Shown here piece after piece: positions 26,586 to 37,193 of a stretch of DNA of 64,000 nt (its first letter is position 1; every line of letters starts with the position of its first letter). Below the pieces are notes generated by a model. The model did no database searches, was not told where the DNA came from, and saw nothing but the letters and a program-made list of their open reading frames with translations. The position numbers and the translations under genes are program-made. Source of the stretch: Flavobacteriaceae bacterium (lineage in GTDB: Bacteria > Bacteroidota > Bacteroidia > Flavobacteriales > Flavobacteriaceae); NCBI GenBank assembly GCA_002694465.1, contig NZMG01000054.1:1-64000 (forward strand). Reading direction: 5' to 3'.

Positions 26586-27404
26586 ATGTCAAAAGTTGTA
26601 CTCATTACAGGAGGTTCGTCTGGAATTGGAAAAGCCATTGGCGAATACCTTAATCTTTTTAGCTACAAAGTGTATGGTACTAGTAGAACTCCCTCAAAAT
26701 ATTCAGATACCGTTAAAATGCCATTGTTGGCATTGGATGTAACAAAGCCCGAAACCATTACTCAAGCCATTACTGAAATCATAGAGAAAGAAGGAAAGAT
26801 TGATGTCTTGATTAACAATGCTGGGGTAGGTATTACAGGACCTATTGAAGAAACACCCAGTGATGAAATTAAAAAAGCTTTCGATACCAATTTTTTTGGA
26901 CCTCTTGAAGTTATAAAAGCTGTAGTACCTCAAATGCGAAAGCAAAAAAGCGGACTCATTATCAATATTACTTCTATTGCGGGATATATGGGACTTCCGT
27001 ACCGCGGTATTTATTCAGCAACAAAATCGGCTCTCGAAATTACTGCCGAAGCCTATAGAATGGAATTGAAACCTTTCGGAATAAAAATGACCAATGTAGC
27101 TCCTGGTGATTTTGCTACCAATATTGCTTCGGGTCGCTATCATGCTCCCATATTAGAAAACTCTCCCTATAAAAAGGAGTATTCCGATACCTTAGTGATG
27201 ATGGATGAACACGTGGATAAAGGTGAAGATCCATTAGAAATGGCCAAAGCCATTCAAAAAATAATTGAAGTAAAGAACCCTAAAGTACATTATAGAGTAG
27301 GCTCGGGGCTTCAAAAACTTTCCATTTTTTTAAAGAAAGTGCTTTCAGACAAGCGTTATGAAAAAATGCTGATGAAACATTATCGATTGAATGGTAAGGA
27401 GTGA
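26586..27404 (+). CDS. short-chain dehydrogenase/reductase
   Basis: A protein of 272 residues from the ATG at 26586, where the Rossmann fold begins directly (MSKVVLITGGSSGIG); the in-frame extension from 26538 is rejected. The cofactor motif TGGSSGIGKAIG, the structural NNAGVGITG, and the catalytic S...YxxxK (S in NITSIAGYMG; YSATKSALE) are all present, so it is a complete classical SDR. TS after the glycine motif (GTSRTPSKYS) hints at NADP(H). Substrate unknown. Confidence 0.9.
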   Translation: MSKVVLITGGSSGIGKAIGEYLNLFSYKVYGTSRTPSKYSDTVKMPLLALDVTKPETITQAITEIIEKEGKIDVLINNAGVGITGPIEETPSDEIKKAFDTNFFGPLEVIKAVVPQMRKQKSGLIINITSIAGYMGLPYRGIYSATKSALEITAEAYRMELKPFGIKMTNVAPGDFATNIASGRYHAPILENSPYKKEYSDTLVMMDEHVDKGEDPLEMAKAIQKIIEVKNPKVHYRVGSGLQKLSIFLKKVLSDKRYEKMLMKHYRLNGKE

Positions 27405-27450
27405 AGGGTGAAAGTTGAAAGGTGATGGTGTTTGATTAACAATTACTTTT

Positions 27451-27469
27451 ACCCAGTACCCAGTACCCA
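27451..27469. repeat. heptamer repeat ACCCAGT x2.7
   Basis: Head-to-tail ACCCAGT units in the gap before the transaldolase gene, related to the ACCCAGC array at 2818-2841. Confidence 0.55.
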
Positions 27470-27528
27470 AACTCCCGAAATGTTAAAAACCTCTTGAAAC
27501 TTTTTTCAGAAAGATTTTAAAGCTTCCG

Positions 27529-27536
27529 TATTTTTG
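27529..27536 (+). promoter_or_regulatory. -7 box of the transaldolase-like gene
   Basis: TATTTTTG, an exact TAnnTTTG match, 31 bases before the ATG at 27568. Confidence 0.5.
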
Positions 27537-27567
27537 TACCCTAAAACATTAACTTAAAATTCTTTTC

Positions 27568-28221
27568 ATGAAATTTTTCATCGATACTGCAAATCTTAAT
27601 CAAATTCGTGAGGCTCAAAACTTGGGTGTTCTTGATGGTGTAACCACCAATCCATCGCTTATGGCGAAGGAAGGAATCACAGGGCGCGATAATATTTTAA
27701 AGCACTATGTAGACATTTGTAATATTGTAGAAGGCGATGTTTCTGCCGAAGTCATTGCGACCGATTTTGACGGAATGATTAAGGAAGGGGAGCAGTTAGC
27801 CGAATTACACCCGCAAATTGTGGTAAAAGTTCCTATGATTAAAGAAGGGGTAAAGGCAATTAAATATTTTTCGGACCACGGAATAAGAACCAATTGTACC
27901 TTGGTTTTTTCAGCAGGACAAGCATTATTAGCAGCTAAAGCAGGTGCCACCTATGTGTCCCCGTTTATTGGAAGACTTGATGATATTTCTACCGACGGTT
28001 TAAACCTTATTGCCGAAATTCGACTTATTTATGATAACTACGGATTTGAAACTCAAATCTTAGCAGCTTCAGTACGTCATACCATGCACGTGCTTGAATG
28101 TGCTAAAATTGGAGCCGATGTTATGACGGGACCGCTTTCTTCTATTGAAGGACTGTTAAAACATCCATTAACCGATATTGGTTTGGCACAATTTCTAGCA
28201 GATTATAAAAAAGGAAATTAA
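27568..28221 (+). CDS. fsa: transaldolase / fructose-6-phosphate aldolase-like
   Basis: A 217-residue enzyme of the small transaldolase class (TalC/Fsa). Opening [30 protein letters not shown] is diagnostic; the Schiff-base lysine lies in [11 protein letters not shown], and [11 protein letters not shown] and [12 protein letters not shown] follow. Members of this size act either as transaldolase in the pentose phosphate pathway or as fructose-6-phosphate aldolase; sequence reading cannot decide, and transaldolase is the more common physiological role. Single-gene unit with its own promoter and terminator. Confidence 0.93.
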   Translation: MKFFIDTANLNQIREAQNLGVLDGVTTNPSLMAKEGITGRDNILKHYVDICNIVEGDVSAEVIATDFDGMIKEGEQLAELHPQIVVKVPMIKEGVKAIKYFSDHGIRTNCTLVFSAGQALLAAKAGATYVSPFIGRLDDISTDGLNLIAEIRLIYDNYGFETQILAASVRHTMHVLECAKIGADVMTGPLSSIEGLLKHPLTDIGLAQFLADYKKGN

Positions 28222-28226
28222 AAAAG

Positions 28227-28250
28227 AAAAGCTCCAAAAGGAGCTTTTTT
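28227..28250. terminator. bidirectional terminator
   Basis: AAAAGCTCC-AAAA-GGAGCTTTTTTT between the transaldolase-like gene and the convergent lipoprotein gene ending at 28250. Confidence 0.9.
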
Positions 28251-29665
28251 TATTTGTTGAGGTACCCCAAAAGTTGTTCTTCGATGGAGGTGCTAAAAAT
28301 GTTAGAATTTCCATCTAAAATTTTATGGTCTTTATCTACAATAATCGACTTATTTACATAGTTAACAAGAAGTCTCATTTCGGCATCGGCAAAGCTTTCA
28401 AATTGAAATTCAAATTGATCTTTATATCCTGCGCTACCTACAATTCTACGCCACTTTTTAAAATGCTTGTCTATGTTTATTCCCACAAATTGATATTCGG
28501 GATATTTTTCACGTAATTCTGCAGCACGCGTATGGATATTTCTATAGTGCTTAATAGATTCTCCAGACCAGAAAAAAAGTACCGTAGGTTTCTTAATGAT
28601 GGTGTGTAGGTCCTTCATTGTATTATCTGTTGTCACCAAAGCCACATTAGGGATTATGTTACCAGGAGCGAGTTTAATGGTGGCACTCGCAAGTTTTTCA
28701 ACCTCGGCAATATCACTAGAGTCGGTATTTAATTTTTTAAAGGCCTCAAGCATTTGCAATTCTTCTTCCACATTTTTTCCATTAAGCAAATACCTTACAA
28801 CAGAATTACGAGACAGTGTATTTCTAAGGGATTTATTAGTGATTAGGCTATCTATAATCCTAATTTTGTGTTTGTTGTGAATAAATGAAAAACGATCAAA
28901 AGGGGCTTCTTTTTTGTATTGCTCGTAGGATAAATTATCTAAGTGATTCCCTAAAAATCTAAAATAGGGGTAATAATTTCGAAGCGCTTCATTTCCAAAA
29001 TCGATACTGTCTCTAAAGGAGTAAAAGCTTTCTGGGATATCGATACTTTCGTCATATACTTTCTTTTTCGAATTTGCCGAAATGTATAGTTCCTTTTTTG
29101 AATAAATTCCATACATAATGGATGCTTTGGCAATTTCTTTAAACGCTTTTGACGCTTTAGTCTTAGAACTAAATTCATCAAAAAGGCGATGCCGCGCACT
29201 ACTCACCGAATCCATTTTTGCTTGAAACTCTTCTGGACCGTCATTGTAATATGCAAGCATATTATCATCTACATCTTCATTTAAAAGATATAGCTCCATT
29301 AAAAAGTTATTTTTTTCGGCACCACGGCCAGAAAAAGAAAGCGACTCGTCAAATTCAATAGTGTTTACATAAATCATGACACTATCTCCTGGCTCAAGGA
29401 AAAGGGCTTGATACTCGTAATGACTAAAGAAATAAATACCAGGATCGGTATTTTCTATTTTGTAAATAAAACTATCGGTAGAATCCAGCGCCACCGTATC
29501 AATTACATTGCGGTTATGAGAAATAACGACGTAGTCTAGTTTTGGATTAACAATCTTTCCTCCAATCCAAGAAACCCCACATTCACTTTTTTTAGAAGCA
29601 TCATTGCAGGATATGAAGATAGTAACCGTAAGGAAGAGGAATAGTATTTTTTTTATCAATCGCAC
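28250..29665 (-). CDS. TlpA-like thioredoxin-fold lipoprotein lacking the CxxC motif
   Basis: About 471 residues from a GTG near 29665 that opens the signal peptide RLIKKILFLFLTVTIFISC (lipobox cysteine); a TTG further upstream at 29710 is the alternative. An N-terminal beta region (DUF4369-like: GKIVNPKLDYVVISHNRNV) and a helical middle lead to a C-terminal thioredoxin-like domain (LHTIIKKPTVLFFWSGESIKHY ... NYVNKSIIVDKDHKI). Where TlpA/AhpC proteins have WCxxC, this one reads WSGESIK, so redox activity is improbable. It could be a binding or structural derivative. Confidence 0.8.
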   Translation of the reverse strand: MRLIKKILFLFLTVTIFISCNDASKKSECGVSWIGGKIVNPKLDYVVISHNRNVIDTVALDSTDSFIYKIENTDPGIYFFSHYEYQALFLEPGDSVMIYVNTIEFDESLSFSGRGAEKNNFLMELYLLNEDVDDNMLAYYNDGPEEFQAKMDSVSSARHRLFDEFSSKTKASKAFKEIAKASIMYGIYSKKELYISANSKKKVYDESIDIPESFYSFRDSIDFGNEALRNYYPYFRFLGNHLDNLSYEQYKKEAPFDRFSFIHNKHKIRIIDSLITNKSLRNTLSRNSVVRYLLNGKNVEEELQMLEAFKKLNTDSSDIAEVEKLASATIKLAPGNIIPNVALVTTDNTMKDLHTIIKKPTVLFFWSGESIKHYRNIHTRAAELREKYPEYQFVGINIDKHFKKWRRIVGSAGYKDQFEFQFESFADAEMRLLVNYVNKSIIVDKDHKILDGNSNIFSTSIEEQLLGYLNK

Positions 29666-29796
29666 TTTGTTTTGTCTCGAGTAACAAAAGTAACGGACAT
29701 TTGCCCCCAATTTTGTTAATTAGTCGTTAAAAGATTTTAAAAAGCGCTTCTCCTTTAATTATCGCAGTTATTTGGTTATTTTTGCACCCAATTTGA

Positions 29797-31440
<1,644 letters not shown>

Positions 31441-31458
31441 TGTTTTTTTCTTAGCCTT

Positions 31459-31683
31459 TTAAAAAGCCAGAATATTTACCCACTTTAATAGGTACATGGT
31501 GATTACGGTACCTCCAACGCTATACAAGATGGCTGCTTGCCAATAGTATAATCTAGTAGTCCACTGATTCCACATTTTGGAACCATATTCCTTTTTGGCA
31601 TCACTTGCGGTGACCTTCCAAAAAAGAAAAAGGAATACTAAAAAGAGTATTATTGCTATACCGAGGACCCAACTATGTTCCAT
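31459..31683 (-). CDS. small two-helix membrane protein
   Basis: A 74-residue protein. One N-terminal helix (VLGIAIILFLVFLFLFW), a polar loop rich in aromatic residues (SKMWNQWTTRLYYW), and a second helix (ILYSVGGTVITMYLLKW). No family recognised. Convergent with the ABC-F gene (18-bp gap). Confidence 0.6.
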   Translation of the reverse strand: MEHSWVLGIAIILFLVFLFLFWKVTASDAKKEYGSKMWNQWTTRLYYWQAAILYSVGGTVITMYLLKWVNILAF

Positions 31684-31760
31684 GTGTTGTTTTTAGATTA
31701 CTGAGTCAATATAATGAATTTTCGGGGTAATTGTGGTTATACATTATAAGCTACTGCTTT

Positions 31761-32363
31761 TTATTGTTTAGTTAGATTATATTTTTGAAATTCGCCATCC
31801 ATACCTATTGGATTAATTTGTTTTAATTCTTTTTTAATTAACCATTTTTCATTTTCAAAAACTCGAATAGTTTCAAATCTTATTTCGAAATAGTTAGTCC
31901 GTTTTCCTTCTATCAAATATTCTGGAGATTTAAGTCCTTTGGTATCGGTAATGTGGAAGCTTCTAATATTCGAATAATTGGTTTTCACTTTGTCATAACA
32001 ATTTTTTAATTCAATAACTTTTCCTTCATCTGTCGTTATGGTCAATTGATAATTTATTAATTGACCACTCTTATCAGTCACCCTAAAAATATTTTTCTGT
32101 GTCTTTTTTGATTTTTCATTTACAATTAGTTTATCTCGTTGAGGAAAGCTGTTCAAAATTAAGCTGTCACCTACAACATTATAGTTCCCCTCTATTTTTT
32201 GCCGAAAAAGCTCCATTTTCACTTCATATTGAAAAGTATAATCTACATTTAATTGCAATGATTCCGAAAAATGTCTTTGTGAGAAGGAATATTTTCCAAT
32301 TAAAGAATCAGCCTCATTTTGTACTAATGTAGCTATTAATATAATTGTAAAAAGAAACTTCAT
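31761..32363 (-). CDS. hypothetical secreted protein
   Basis: A 200-residue protein with a short hydrophobic N-terminus (FLFTIILIATLVQ), which may be a signal peptide although the cleavage site is poor. The body alternates beta strands (GKYSFSQRHFSESLQLNVDYTFQYEV; GNYNVVGDSLILNSF), like lipocalin-type or DUF-type beta-barrel domains of flavobacteria. No recognised family. It has its own long upstream gap (125 bp) and is AT-richer than the core genes nearby. Confidence 0.6.
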   Translation of the reverse strand: MKFLFTIILIATLVQNEADSLIGKYSFSQRHFSESLQLNVDYTFQYEVKMELFRQKIEGNYNVVGDSLILNSFPQRDKLIVNEKSKKTQKNIFRVTDKSGQLINYQLTITTDEGKVIELKNCYDKVKTNYSNIRSFHITDTKGLKSPEYLIEGKRTNYFEIRFETIRVFENEKWLIKKELKQINPIGMDGEFQKYNLTKQ

Positions 32364-32488
32364 ATATGTTATATTTCAGGATGTAGCCAACAGTCTCCTA
32401 TAACCGTTAGTTACGGGTTAAATTAGCAATTATTTTTGGTTTAGGGTTTTGTGAGTCATGGGTTAAAGCCAGTGTAACCATACGTATT

Positions 32489-32971
32489 TTATTTCTTGAT
32501 AATTTTCTTCAATTCAGTTGAATAAACTCTCACGTTGTCCTGCATTCCAATCCACTTTTTAAACTTTTCATAAAAGGTTTTTGGTTCAACAAACTCAACT
32601 TCATACAATTCAGATTCGCGAAATTCAGTAGGATAAACGATTCGAGTTTTCCATCCCGTACTATTTGTTAGTTTAGCACTCAAATCCGAATTTAATTCTT
32701 TTCCTAGATCCGCTAAAAATTGCGTCATCCCCTCTATGTACATTGGAATTTCTATCCAATCCGTTTGGGTTACAAAAGTGAGGAACCAATCATCTATAAA
32801 TGGACCATCTGAAGTTGTAAATTCTCCAATCGCTTTTATTTCCGAAACATTTATTTTCAGAGGATTTATTCCACCAATGATTTCAACTGTATTTTTATCA
32901 GTCAGTTTTATTATTCCGTATTTTTCTTCTTTTTCGATGGTTTTCTGATTTTTATGGCAACTTTCTGATAT
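32489..32971 (-). pseudogene. hypothetical protein gene with no usable start codon
   Basis: The frame from the ATG at 32743 gives only 84 residues (MYIEGMTQFLADLGKELNSD ...), but the same frame stays open for another 76 codons upstream. That part reads like real protein: EEKYGIIKLTDKNTVEIIGG, then EFTTSDGPFIDDWFLTFVTQTDWIEIP. No ATG, GTG or TTG occurs in that stretch; it ends at a TAA (32972-32974) inside a 20-bp tandem duplication. Either translation begins at a rare codon, or the 5' end was destroyed. The intact protein would have been at least 150 residues. No family recognised. Confidence 0.6.
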
Positions 32972-32982
32972 TTATGGCAACT
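32943..32982. repeat. 20-bp tandem duplication
   Basis: Two head-to-tail copies of TTCTGATxTTTATGGCAACT (one mismatch) at 32943-32962 and 32963-32982. The unit is not a multiple of three and the second copy places a stop in frame with the broken gene at 32489-32971. Confidence 0.85.
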
Positions 32983-33089
32983 TATTATATAACACCTTTT
33001 ATTGCCGTTATCCCGCAACCGCCATTTCAAATATACAAATTACCCTATTTTATTTGCTCATAGGTAAGAGCCGTCAAGTACATCTTCCC

Positions 33090-33135
33090 AAAAGTTAGTT
33101 TATAGCTAACACAGGTTAGTATTTAGCTAACTTTT
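33090..33135. terminator. compound inverted/direct repeat, possible terminator of the pheT unit
   Basis: Outer arms AAAAGTTAG (33090-33098) and CTAACTTTT (33127-33135) pair. Inside, GTTAGTxTATAGCTAAC-like segments repeat directly. It lies 33 bases past the stop of the DUF2007 gene, the last gene of the pheT transcript. The remaining gap (32983-33167) holds no gene. Confidence 0.45.
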
Positions 33136-33167
33136 ATAAAAAAAGGGTTGTTTTTGACTTGAGAAGA

Positions 33168-33386
33168 TTAGCTGTTATTTTCATTAAAAGCAGTAATTAT
33201 GGCAGATGCTTGCTCGTATTCATCCTCACGAATAAAAAGTTGTGTTTGGTCGGGTACGGCACCTGCAAATCCAGCTATGGAGGCGCTGTTTAAATCATTT
33301 CGCTCTACCGGTTGGATGCCAATTTCATTCAATTCGGCAATTAATCTTTTGGCCACTAAGGATGGTCCCGTATATATTCTTTTCAT
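33168..33386 (-). CDS. DUF2007 domain protein (putative signal-transducing protein)
   Basis: A 72-residue small cytoplasmic protein of the DUF2007 family: KRIYTGPSLVAKRLIAELNEIGIQPVERND, then QTQLFIREDEYEQASAIITAF, the GlnB-like ferredoxin fold of that family. Biochemical role is not established. It begins 9 bases after the pheT stop and is likely co-transcribed with it. Confidence 0.85.
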   Translation of the reverse strand: MKRIYTGPSLVAKRLIAELNEIGIQPVERNDLNSASIAGFAGAVPDQTQLFIREDEYEQASAIITAFNENNS

Positions 33387-33395
33387 AGGAAATGT

Positions 33396-35822
33396 TTATC
33401 GTAAGGTCGCGCCAAATTCTTTTTCAAATGTTTGCTGAAGCTTTGCCATGATTTTGTCAATCTGCTTGTCGGTAAGCGTTTTGTTTTCATCCTGAATGGT
33501 AAAACTAAGCGCGTAGCTCTTTTTACCCTTCGGAAGATTTTTACCCGTATACACATCAAACAAAGAGACTTCTTTTAATAAGTGCTTTTCGGTTTGCAAG
33601 GCAGCCAATTTTAAGTTTTCGAAACGCACTTCATCATCCAGCAATAAGGCAAAATCTCGTTTCACTTTTGGGAATTTTGGAATATTGGTTACCTGCACAT
33701 TATTCCCTGTAAGTTCTTGTAGCACTTGGTCCCAATGGAAATCTGCGTACAGCACTTCGGTTTCAATACTAAAATGCTTGGCAATCTTTTTTGAAATTAT
33801 TCCGAATTCCACCAATAGCTTCTTATTTTTTTGAAGCGAAATCCCTTCCGAAAAAATATCATTTTTTACATCACTCTCAGTATACTCTGAAATCCCAAGC
33901 CCTTGCAGAATAGATTGTACAACCCCCTTTAAATAAAAGAAACTAGTCTTTTGCGAAGGGAATGCCCAAGTATCAGTCGTTTTATTTCCCGAAACAATAA
34001 GCGAAAGGTGTTTGTGTTCCTCTCGATTGTTTGGAAATTGATGATAGGTTTTCCCAAACTCGAATAGTTTGATGTTTTCAATTCTTCGGTTGGCATTAAA
34101 AGCCAAAGATTCTAATCCGCCAAACAACATCGACTGGCGTAAAATCTCCAAATCTTTACTCAGCGGATTCAGCATCTTAACCGAATGCTCTGGGCGTAAG
34201 GTTTGGGTATGTTCGTAATAGGCTTCGTTGGTAAGTGAATTATTGAGCATTTCGTGAAACCCTAATGCCGTTAATTGACCACCCACCTTATCCTGAACTT
34301 TGTAGTCTTCAATACGTTTCACCGAAGCCATGGAAGCATTCAGTTTTGTAGAGGTTTTAATTCGGTTATACCCATACACACGCAACACTTCTTCTATTAC
34401 ATCTGCTTCGCGGGTAACATCGTTTCTATAGGCGGGAATGGTGATTCCTATCCCAGTTTCGGTAACGTTGTTAATCTTTATTTCAAGCGATGTAAGTATT
34501 TGTTTAATAGTTTCTTTCGGGATTTCCTCACCAATTAAACGTGCTGTATTTTCATAGCTCAAGAAAACCTGATGGTCTTCAATCTTTTTGGGGTAAATAT
34601 CCACTACATCGCTACTAATTTCTCCCCCTGCAATTTCTTCCATCATAATAGCAGCGACCATGAGTGCGTATTCTGTAATATTGGGGTCTATCCCTCTTTC
34701 AAATCGGAAGGAAGCATCGGTATTTAATCCGTGACGCTTGGCTGTCTTTCTAACGCTTATGGGGTTGAAATAAGCACTTTCTAAAAAGATACTTGTGGTC
34801 GTTTCCGTCACCCCACTATCCATACCTCCAAAAACTCCTGCAATACACATGGGCTTTTCGGCGTCGCAAATCATAAGATCTTCTTTGTCAAGTTTGCGTT
34901 CTACTCCGTCAAGGGTTGTAAATAAAGTTCCTTCGGGGAGGGTTTTTACAATCACTTTTCCTCCATTTATTTTACTGGCATCGAAGGCGTGAAGCGGTTG
35001 TCCTAATTCGTGAAGAATGTAATTGGTAATATCCACTACATTATTGATAGGCGATAAACCAATAGACTTTAATCTTTTTTGAAGCCAAGTAGGGGAGGCT
35101 TCCACTTTTAAATTACTTATGGTAACACCACAATAACGAGGTGCCAACGCATTATTCTCAACCGAAACATCTATTTTTAAGGAACGATTATTTACGTGAA
35201 AACTACTTGTGGATGGGGTGATTAATTCTAACGAAATATCTTTTTGAAGCAAACCAGCGCGTAAATCTCTTGCTACTCCCCAATGACTCATGGCATCGGC
35301 GCGGTTGGGCGTAAGTCCAATTTCAAAAATATGGTCGTTTTCAATGCCAATCACTTCCGAAAATAGCGTGCCAGGTTTAAGTTGCGCATCCAAAACCATA
35401 ATCCCATCGTGACTGGTACCTATATGTAATTCGTCTTCGGCACAAATCATTCCTTGACTTTCTTCCCCTCGTATTTTTCCTTTTTTTATGGTCCAAGGAT
35501 TCTTGTCGGCATCGTATAAGGTAGTCCCTATAGTTGCCACAGGTACTTTTTGGCCCACGGCAACATTGGGTGCGCCACACACAATTTGTAAAGGCGTTCC
35601 ATTACCCACATCTACTTTGGTAAGTTTTAGCCTATCTGCATTGGGATGTTGAATACATTCTAAGACATGACCTACAACAATACCTTCCAATCCGCCAGGG
35701 ACAGAGGTATATGCTTCAATTCCTTCAATTTCAAGACCTAAATCGGTAAGTAATTCGCCTGTCTCCTCAGGGCTTTGATTAACTTTTATGAACTTTTTGA
35801 GCCAGTTGTAAGAAATCTTCAT
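33396..35822 (-). CDS. pheT: phenylalanyl-tRNA synthetase beta subunit
   Basis: An 808-residue subunit of normal length that charges tRNA-Phe together with PheS, which is not nearby. Domains in order: B1-core start (MKISYNWLKKFI), tRNA-binding OB fold (about 40-150; VVGHVLECIQHPNADRLKLTKVDVG), B3/B4 domain (about 210-385; editing, with HELGQPLHAFDASKI and SAYFNPISVRKTAKRHGLNTDASFRFERG), B5, the catalytic-like core (EEVLRVYGYNRI) and a C-terminal FDX-ACB anticodon domain (FPKVKRDFALLLDDEV). TATCTTTG at 35847-35854 lies 24 bases upstream of the ATG. Confidence 0.97.
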   Translation of the reverse strand: MKISYNWLKKFIKVNQSPEETGELLTDLGLEIEGIEAYTSVPGGLEGIVVGHVLECIQHPNADRLKLTKVDVGNGTPLQIVCGAPNVAVGQKVPVATIGTTLYDADKNPWTIKKGKIRGEESQGMICAEDELHIGTSHDGIMVLDAQLKPGTLFSEVIGIENDHIFEIGLTPNRADAMSHWGVARDLRAGLLQKDISLELITPSTSSFHVNNRSLKIDVSVENNALAPRYCGVTISNLKVEASPTWLQKRLKSIGLSPINNVVDITNYILHELGQPLHAFDASKINGGKVIVKTLPEGTLFTTLDGVERKLDKEDLMICDAEKPMCIAGVFGGMDSGVTETTTSIFLESAYFNPISVRKTAKRHGLNTDASFRFERGIDPNITEYALMVAAIMMEEIAGGEISSDVVDIYPKKIEDHQVFLSYENTARLIGEEIPKETIKQILTSLEIKINNVTETGIGITIPAYRNDVTREADVIEEVLRVYGYNRIKTSTKLNASMASVKRIEDYKVQDKVGGQLTALGFHEMLNNSLTNEAYYEHTQTLRPEHSVKMLNPLSKDLEILRQSMLFGGLESLAFNANRRIENIKLFEFGKTYHQFPNNREEHKHLSLIVSGNKTTDTWAFPSQKTSFFYLKGVVQSILQGLGISEYTESDVKNDIFSEGISLQKNKKLLVEFGIISKKIAKHFSIETEVLYADFHWDQVLQELTGNNVQVTNIPKFPKVKRDFALLLDDEVRFENLKLAALQTEKHLLKEVSLFDVYTGKNLPKGKKSYALSFTIQDENKTLTDKQIDKIMAKLQQTFEKEFGATLR

Positions 35823-35846
35823 TTTCTATTTTGCCTTTTAAAAGTG

Positions 35847-35854
35847 CAAAGATA
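35847..35854 (-). promoter_or_regulatory. -7 box of pheT
   Basis: TATCTTTG on the minus strand, an exact TAnnTTTG match 24 bases before the pheT ATG. Confidence 0.5.
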
Positions 35855-35991
35855 CGCTTTCGTATTTTTTACCATCCTTCAAAAACAAAAAATTGTAGAA
35901 TTTAGGTAGGGAATTTGGTTTTTAAACTGTTATAGAAGTAATCAGGCAAAATAGTTTGATTATTTGTTTGGTTGTTTAGTTAGCTGTTGAG

Positions 35992-36037
35992 CATACCTCT
36001 CGTTTTTTCAAAATGAAAATAGAGGGGTATGTTTTTT
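35992..36037 (+). terminator. orphan plus-strand terminator-like hairpin
   Basis: CATACCTCTC ... AGAGGGGTATG (one bulge) followed by seven T. No plus-strand gene lies upstream before the divergent pheT, so it would end an unseen short transcript or act as an attenuator for the next gene. Confidence 0.5.
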
Positions 36038-36060
36038 TATTATAAATCCTTTTAATGTTG

Positions 36061-36068
36061 TAGATTTG
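36061..36068 (+). promoter_or_regulatory. -7 box of the small lipoprotein gene
   Basis: TAGATTTG, an exact TAnnTTTG match, 25 bases before the ATG at 36094. Confidence 0.5.
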
Positions 36069-36093
36069 AACCACATAAATTAACTAATACACT

Positions 36094-36297
36094 ATGAAAC
36101 TTGCAACAAAAATCTTATTGGCATTATTTTTTGTAGCCTTTATCTCTTGTAGAGACACTGCAAAAGAAGAAGCCGAATTAAACGCGGCCATTGAAGAGGT
36201 TGAAAACATTGAAACTGAACTAGAGACTATTTCTGAAGAGGTAGAAACTAATGCAGATGAATTAGAAGAAACCCTTAAAGAATTAGACAGCTTATAA
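36094..36297 (+). CDS. small acidic lipoprotein
   Basis: A 67-residue protein. The signal ATKILLALFFVAFISC ends at lipobox cysteine 19. The remainder is a highly acidic single helix (EEAELNAAIEEVENIETELE ...) with heptad-like spacing, so a coiled coil anchored to the membrane is likely, like Lpp in shape but not in sequence. It is followed after 28 bases by a second coiled-coil secreted protein; opposite charge (acidic here, basic there) raises the chance that the two interact. Confidence 0.75.
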   Translation: MKLATKILLALFFVAFISCRDTAKEEAELNAAIEEVENIETELETISEEVETNADELEETLKELDSL

Positions 36298-36325
36298 TTT
36301 AAATCGAAAATCTAAAATTTTAAAT

Positions 36326-37129
36326 ATGAAAAGTAACACATTAAAGATAGTATTTGTGTTTTTCCTAACATTAGGATTAACCACCTTACATGCTCAAGAT
36401 AAAGCAAAAGAAGTTAAAAAAGAGACTAAAAGTAGCATCAAATCTGTAGATAAAGTTAAAGATCAGAAAAGTGATTTTGATGAAAAAGTAGATGCAAACA
36501 AAGCTGCTTTAAAAGAATCAGGAACCACCGTTAAAGGGAAACCAGATCAAATGCAGAAGGATGGTGCTAATAAAGGGAGTAATGTAGAGGAAGAAATGAA
36601 AAAATTGGAATCTAGTTATTCTAAAAAAATTAGAGCTACAAAAGACCCAAAAGAACAAACTAGGCTTAAGGAGGAGATGGAGGTAAAAATGAAAGAGCTA
36701 AAAAAGGCCAACCAGAATTCTGTAAAAGAAGAAGTTGCTAAAGACAGTAAATCTAACATTGCTGAAATTAACACTAATGAAAAGCCAAAGGCAGATACCC
36801 AAGTAAATAAAGGAAAGCCAACAGTTGCTATAAAAAATGAAAAAGTTTCTGCAACAAAAGCTAGTATTAGCAATAGAAGAAAGAGTCTTGATAACAGAAA
36901 AGCAATGGTAGAAAATGCCAATGCTAAAGTGGCTGCTGCTAGAGCAAAATTAGATGCTGCAAAAGAAGAGGGTACTTTAACTAAAGAAGAAATTGCCGCT
37001 AAAGAAGCTAAAATTGTGAAGGCCGAAGCTCAAATTAAAAAGTTGGAGGCCTCTATAGATAAGGCTGAAAAGAAATTTGATGAAAATGATTCAAAACTAT
37101 CAGATTTTGAAAAAAATAAAGAGAACTAA
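36326..37129 (+). CDS. secreted Lys/Glu-rich coiled-coil protein
   Basis: A 267-residue protein with a signal peptide (IVFVFFLTLGLTTLHAQ). The mature part is low in hydrophobic residues and very rich in K, E, A and D, with coiled-coil stretches (EEEMKKLESSYSKKIRATKD; NAKVAAARAKLDAAKEEGTL; EAQIKKLEASIDKAEKKFDE). No catalytic motif. The composition suggests an extended periplasmic helical protein. It shares a transcript with the acidic lipoprotein, ended by a clear terminator. Function unknown. Confidence 0.72.
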   Translation: MKSNTLKIVFVFFLTLGLTTLHAQDKAKEVKKETKSSIKSVDKVKDQKSDFDEKVDANKAALKESGTTVKGKPDQMQKDGANKGSNVEEEMKKLESSYSKKIRATKDPKEQTRLKEEMEVKMKELKKANQNSVKEEVAKDSKSNIAEINTNEKPKADTQVNKGKPTVAIKNEKVSATKASISNRRKSLDNRKAMVENANAKVAAARAKLDAAKEEGTLTKEEIAAKEAKIVKAEAQIKKLEASIDKAEKKFDENDSKLSDFEKNKEN

Positions 37130-37149
37130 AAATTAGTTTTCAATTTTAA

Positions 37150-37178
37150 AAAAGCACCCATTGGGTGCTTTTTTTATG
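37150..37178. terminator. bidirectional terminator
   Basis: AAAAGCACCCA-TTGGGTGCTTTTTTT, 21 bases past the coiled-coil gene and 16 bases before the end of the convergent gene at 37194. Confidence 0.9.
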
Positions 37179-37193
37179 TGCCATTATTTTTCG

